DNA from: Prevotella sp.
GTDB taxonomy: Bacteria; Bacteroidota; Bacteroidia; Bacteroidales; Bacteroidaceae
Assembly (NCBI GenBank): GCA_022781445.1
Contig: JALETQ010000044.1
Location: forward strand, 1-44,779
Length of the DNA stretch: 44,779 bases
Direction of reading: 5' to 3'
In this document: in pieces, positions 43,370-44,779 of the stretch
How positions within the stretch are numbered: position 1 is the stretch's first letter
How the letters are laid out: each line of letters begins with the position of its first letter
Program-made: the position numbers and the translations under genes
The notes under the pieces: generated by a model
Database searches by the model: none
Told to the model about the DNA's origin: nothing
The model's input: only the letters and a program-made list of their open reading frames with translations

Positions 43370-43567
43370 CTAATCCATTTCTGACCAGAAGCCTTTGGCT
43401 GATGCTTCCAATCCTTCTTCATCGTCTTCACTCCCGACACCGATGTGTTCGTCTCCGGTTCCGGTGTGAATGGTTCCGGTGATGTTGTTGCCACTGACGG
43501 ACATCAAGTTGTCATTACCGACAAGCACAAAACAGGTGACTTGCGGACTGAGGTATGCTTTCTTCAT
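43370..43567 (-). CDS. Small 65-residue protein of unknown function
   Basis: Starts MKKAYLSPQVTCFVLVGNDN, then LMSVSGNN and a Gly/Asp/Glu-rich acidic tail (TGTGDEHIGVGSEDDEEGLE), ending in FWSEMD. The N-terminal pattern MKK-Y-xxP followed by a hydrophobic stretch and LMSxSG recurs in many small Bacteroidetes proteins of unknown role. It is not a classical signal peptide. It starts 24 bp after the BspA-like gene and ends with its own terminator, so it may be co-transcribed with that gene. A leader-plus-core peptide design is conceivable, but no modification enzyme is near. Confidence 0.7.
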   Translation of the reverse strand: MKKAYLSPQVTCFVLVGNDNLMSVSGNNITGTIHTGTGDEHIGVGSEDDEEGLEASAKGFWSEMD

Positions 43568-43591
43568 TTGTCTATTCTTTTTTATTTTCAG

Positions 43592-44779
43592 TTATTTGAC
43601 TATATGTTTCTTGCCATTGATGACATAGATGCCTGACGGAAGATGCCGAACCCTTTCCCGAACCGTACCGACCGATTCGCCGCGAAGGTTGAATACCTGC
43701 TTGTTTTGGGCATCACGGATAAATATCTCGGTACGAATATCAGTGGTTTGGGCATCGGTGGTGCCCAGTTTGCCGTTGCTCACGGGTTGATGGTCTTTGA
43801 TGATCTGCCAGTAACAACGGTATGCGCCCATATGACGTTGCTTGCCACCGCCTGCCTGTTTGTAAAATCGGAGTTTACCGCCACTGTTGGAAAAAAGAAA
43901 TTCACCCGTATTGAGATTCCGACCGCCCGACTGATAAGTACCCGACATCGTGATTTGAGTGAGCAAAGCCGATTTATCTTCTTCCTGATTGGAGATGTTT
44001 GTGCAGACAGACAGTTCTTTGTCTGTCAACAAGGCAGATGATTCCGAATGGTCTACGATATAGGCAGAACCGATGTACTTGGGGTCAACCTTCAGCAGAT
44101 AAGGACGGTTGGCAAGCATTTTTCCGTCTTTCACGAGCGTGAAGTCCAAATGGTAAAGATGATTGCCTTCAGTATCAAGACCTTTGTACGCGGCAGCCGT
44201 CATTTCTGCCGCCATCGCCAAGTCGCCAAAAACCGCTTTGACATCGATGTCGTTGGGATAGCAAGCCGTAATCCACTGCGCTTCGTAGGGACGAACATTA
44301 TCGGGGAGCGTCTGCCATGCGTAACGATTTCCGCCATTTTGATACCAGCCATCATCACCTTGCCTTTCAGTATTTTCAGCATCGGCATACTTCCAGTTTT
44401 CACCGTTCTTATATATACTTTCATATACATCTTGATTGGCCACATAGAACACGCAATTATTCACCTGTTTCATATTCTGTTGATCCTGCGACACGAAGGG
44501 ATATTTGCCCAAAGTGCGCGGTTTGTCACCCAAAAGAACAACGGTGCGGATGTTTTCGCAGCCATGCAGGAAATATTCACCAATGGTTGTAAGATTTTCC
44601 GGCACGACAAGCGTGGTGAGTTGGTTACACGAACACAAGAAATGGTCGCCAACCGAAGCCAGGGTGTTGGGAAGCGATATGCTCTTGAGGCTTTTACAAT
44701 ACTGAAAAGCAAGGTTTCCGATGGAGGTCAAGGAATTGCCGAGCGTGGCAGATTGCAGATTCGCACAACTCCAAAAGGC
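43592..44779 (-). CDS. BspA-like leucine-rich repeat surface protein (5' end outside window)
   Basis: The frame is open to the window end; about 395 residues are visible. The first ~75 are LRR_5 (Treponema/BspA-type) repeats: SLTSIGNLAFQYCKSLKSIS, LPNTLASVGDHFLCSCNQLT and VPENLTTIGEYFLHGCENI. A long beta-rich region follows, then a C-terminal T9SS-type tail (IFIRDAQNKQVFNLRGESVG...LPSGIYVINGKKHIVK). BspA-like proteins are cell-surface adhesins. The apparent in-frame start near 44731 is TTG and lies inside a repeat, so it is not the true start. Confidence 0.88.
   Translation of the reverse strand, partial: AFWSCANLQSATLGNSLTSIGNLAFQYCKSLKSISLPNTLASVGDHFLCSCNQLTTLVVPENLTTIGEYFLHGCENIRTVVLLGDKPRTLGKYPFVSQDQQNMKQVNNCVFYVANQDVYESIYKNGENWKYADAENTERQGDDGWYQNGGNRYAWQTLPDNVRPYEAQWITACYPNDIDVKAVFGDLAMAAEMTAAAYKGLDTEGNHLYHLDFTLVKDGKMLANRPYLLKVDPKYIGSAYIVDHSESSALLTDKELSVCTNISNQEEDKSALLTQITMSGTYQSGGRNLNTGEFLFSNSGGKLRFYKQAGGGKQRHMGAYRCYWQIIKDHQPVSNGKLGTTDAQTTDIRTEIFIRDAQNKQVFNLRGESVGTVRERVRHLPSGIYVINGKKHIVK

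Overview
The window looks like a chromosomal segment from a Bacteroidota member of order Bacteroidales, most likely a Prevotellaceae species of medium GC. Four things point there. Promoters follow the Bacteroidetes pattern (TTG, about 20 nt, then TAnnTTTG) and Shine-Dalgarno sequences are generally absent. A PorT-like gene and several proteins with type IX secretion (T9SS) C-terminal signals are present. The order rsfS-ftsH-cdsA and a membrane TPR/AraC regulator next to a BspA-like leucine-rich repeat protein are typical of the group. No phage, plasmid, transposase or CRISPR-Cas genes are visible.

Layout. 1-4698 (minus) is a tripartite export operon: TolC-like channel, HlyD/MacA-like adaptor, MacB/FtsX-like permease (cut by the window edge). 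5402-7875 (plus), divergent from it, is a sigma-54 response regulator and its histidine kinase. A sigma-54-type -24/-12 element and paired palindromes sit in front of the TolC gene, so this pair probably controls the export operon. 8248-10148 holds a small ferredoxin, an unknown exported barrel-like protein and porT. 10281-19339 (minus) is mostly envelope and metabolism: a split 5'-nucleotidase, an LtaS-like phosphotransferase, a GT10 glycosyltransferase, an MsbA-like ABC exporter, an MFS transporter and panB. 19718-22046 (plus) holds type I asparaginase and rubrerythrin. 22688-27094 (minus) is rsfS-ftsH-cdsA-metallophosphoesterase. 27627-33433 (plus) holds tRNA-Gln(CUG), a LytS/LytTR two-component pair, a lone receiver protein and a 1023-residue T9SS adhesin-like protein. 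Then come nhaA, an AT-rich gene of unknown function, an ECF sigma factor with a putative anti-sigma factor, a three-gene cassette of exported proteins, a membrane-anchored TPR/AraC regulator, a 65-residue peptide and the 3' part of a BspA-like surface protein.

The most unusual content is between the genes. Four arrays of degenerate direct repeats have an exact 22-bp period (7867-8064, 22453-22540, 33719-33850, 37240-37327). Each lies between the 3' ends of two convergent genes. Five gene pairs in the window are convergent; only the shortest gap (10149-10280) lacks an array. The unit sequence differs between loci while the period does not. Two further families occur: 3'-flanking inverted-repeat elements with ends like AAGCCCCAATCGGTCA, and a hairpin-forming element of about 90 bp present three times. 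A 66-bp tandem duplication carrying promoter -7 motifs precedes rubrerythrin. Together these form a layered, undescribed-looking set of intergenic repeats that may act on mRNA ends or local supercoiling.
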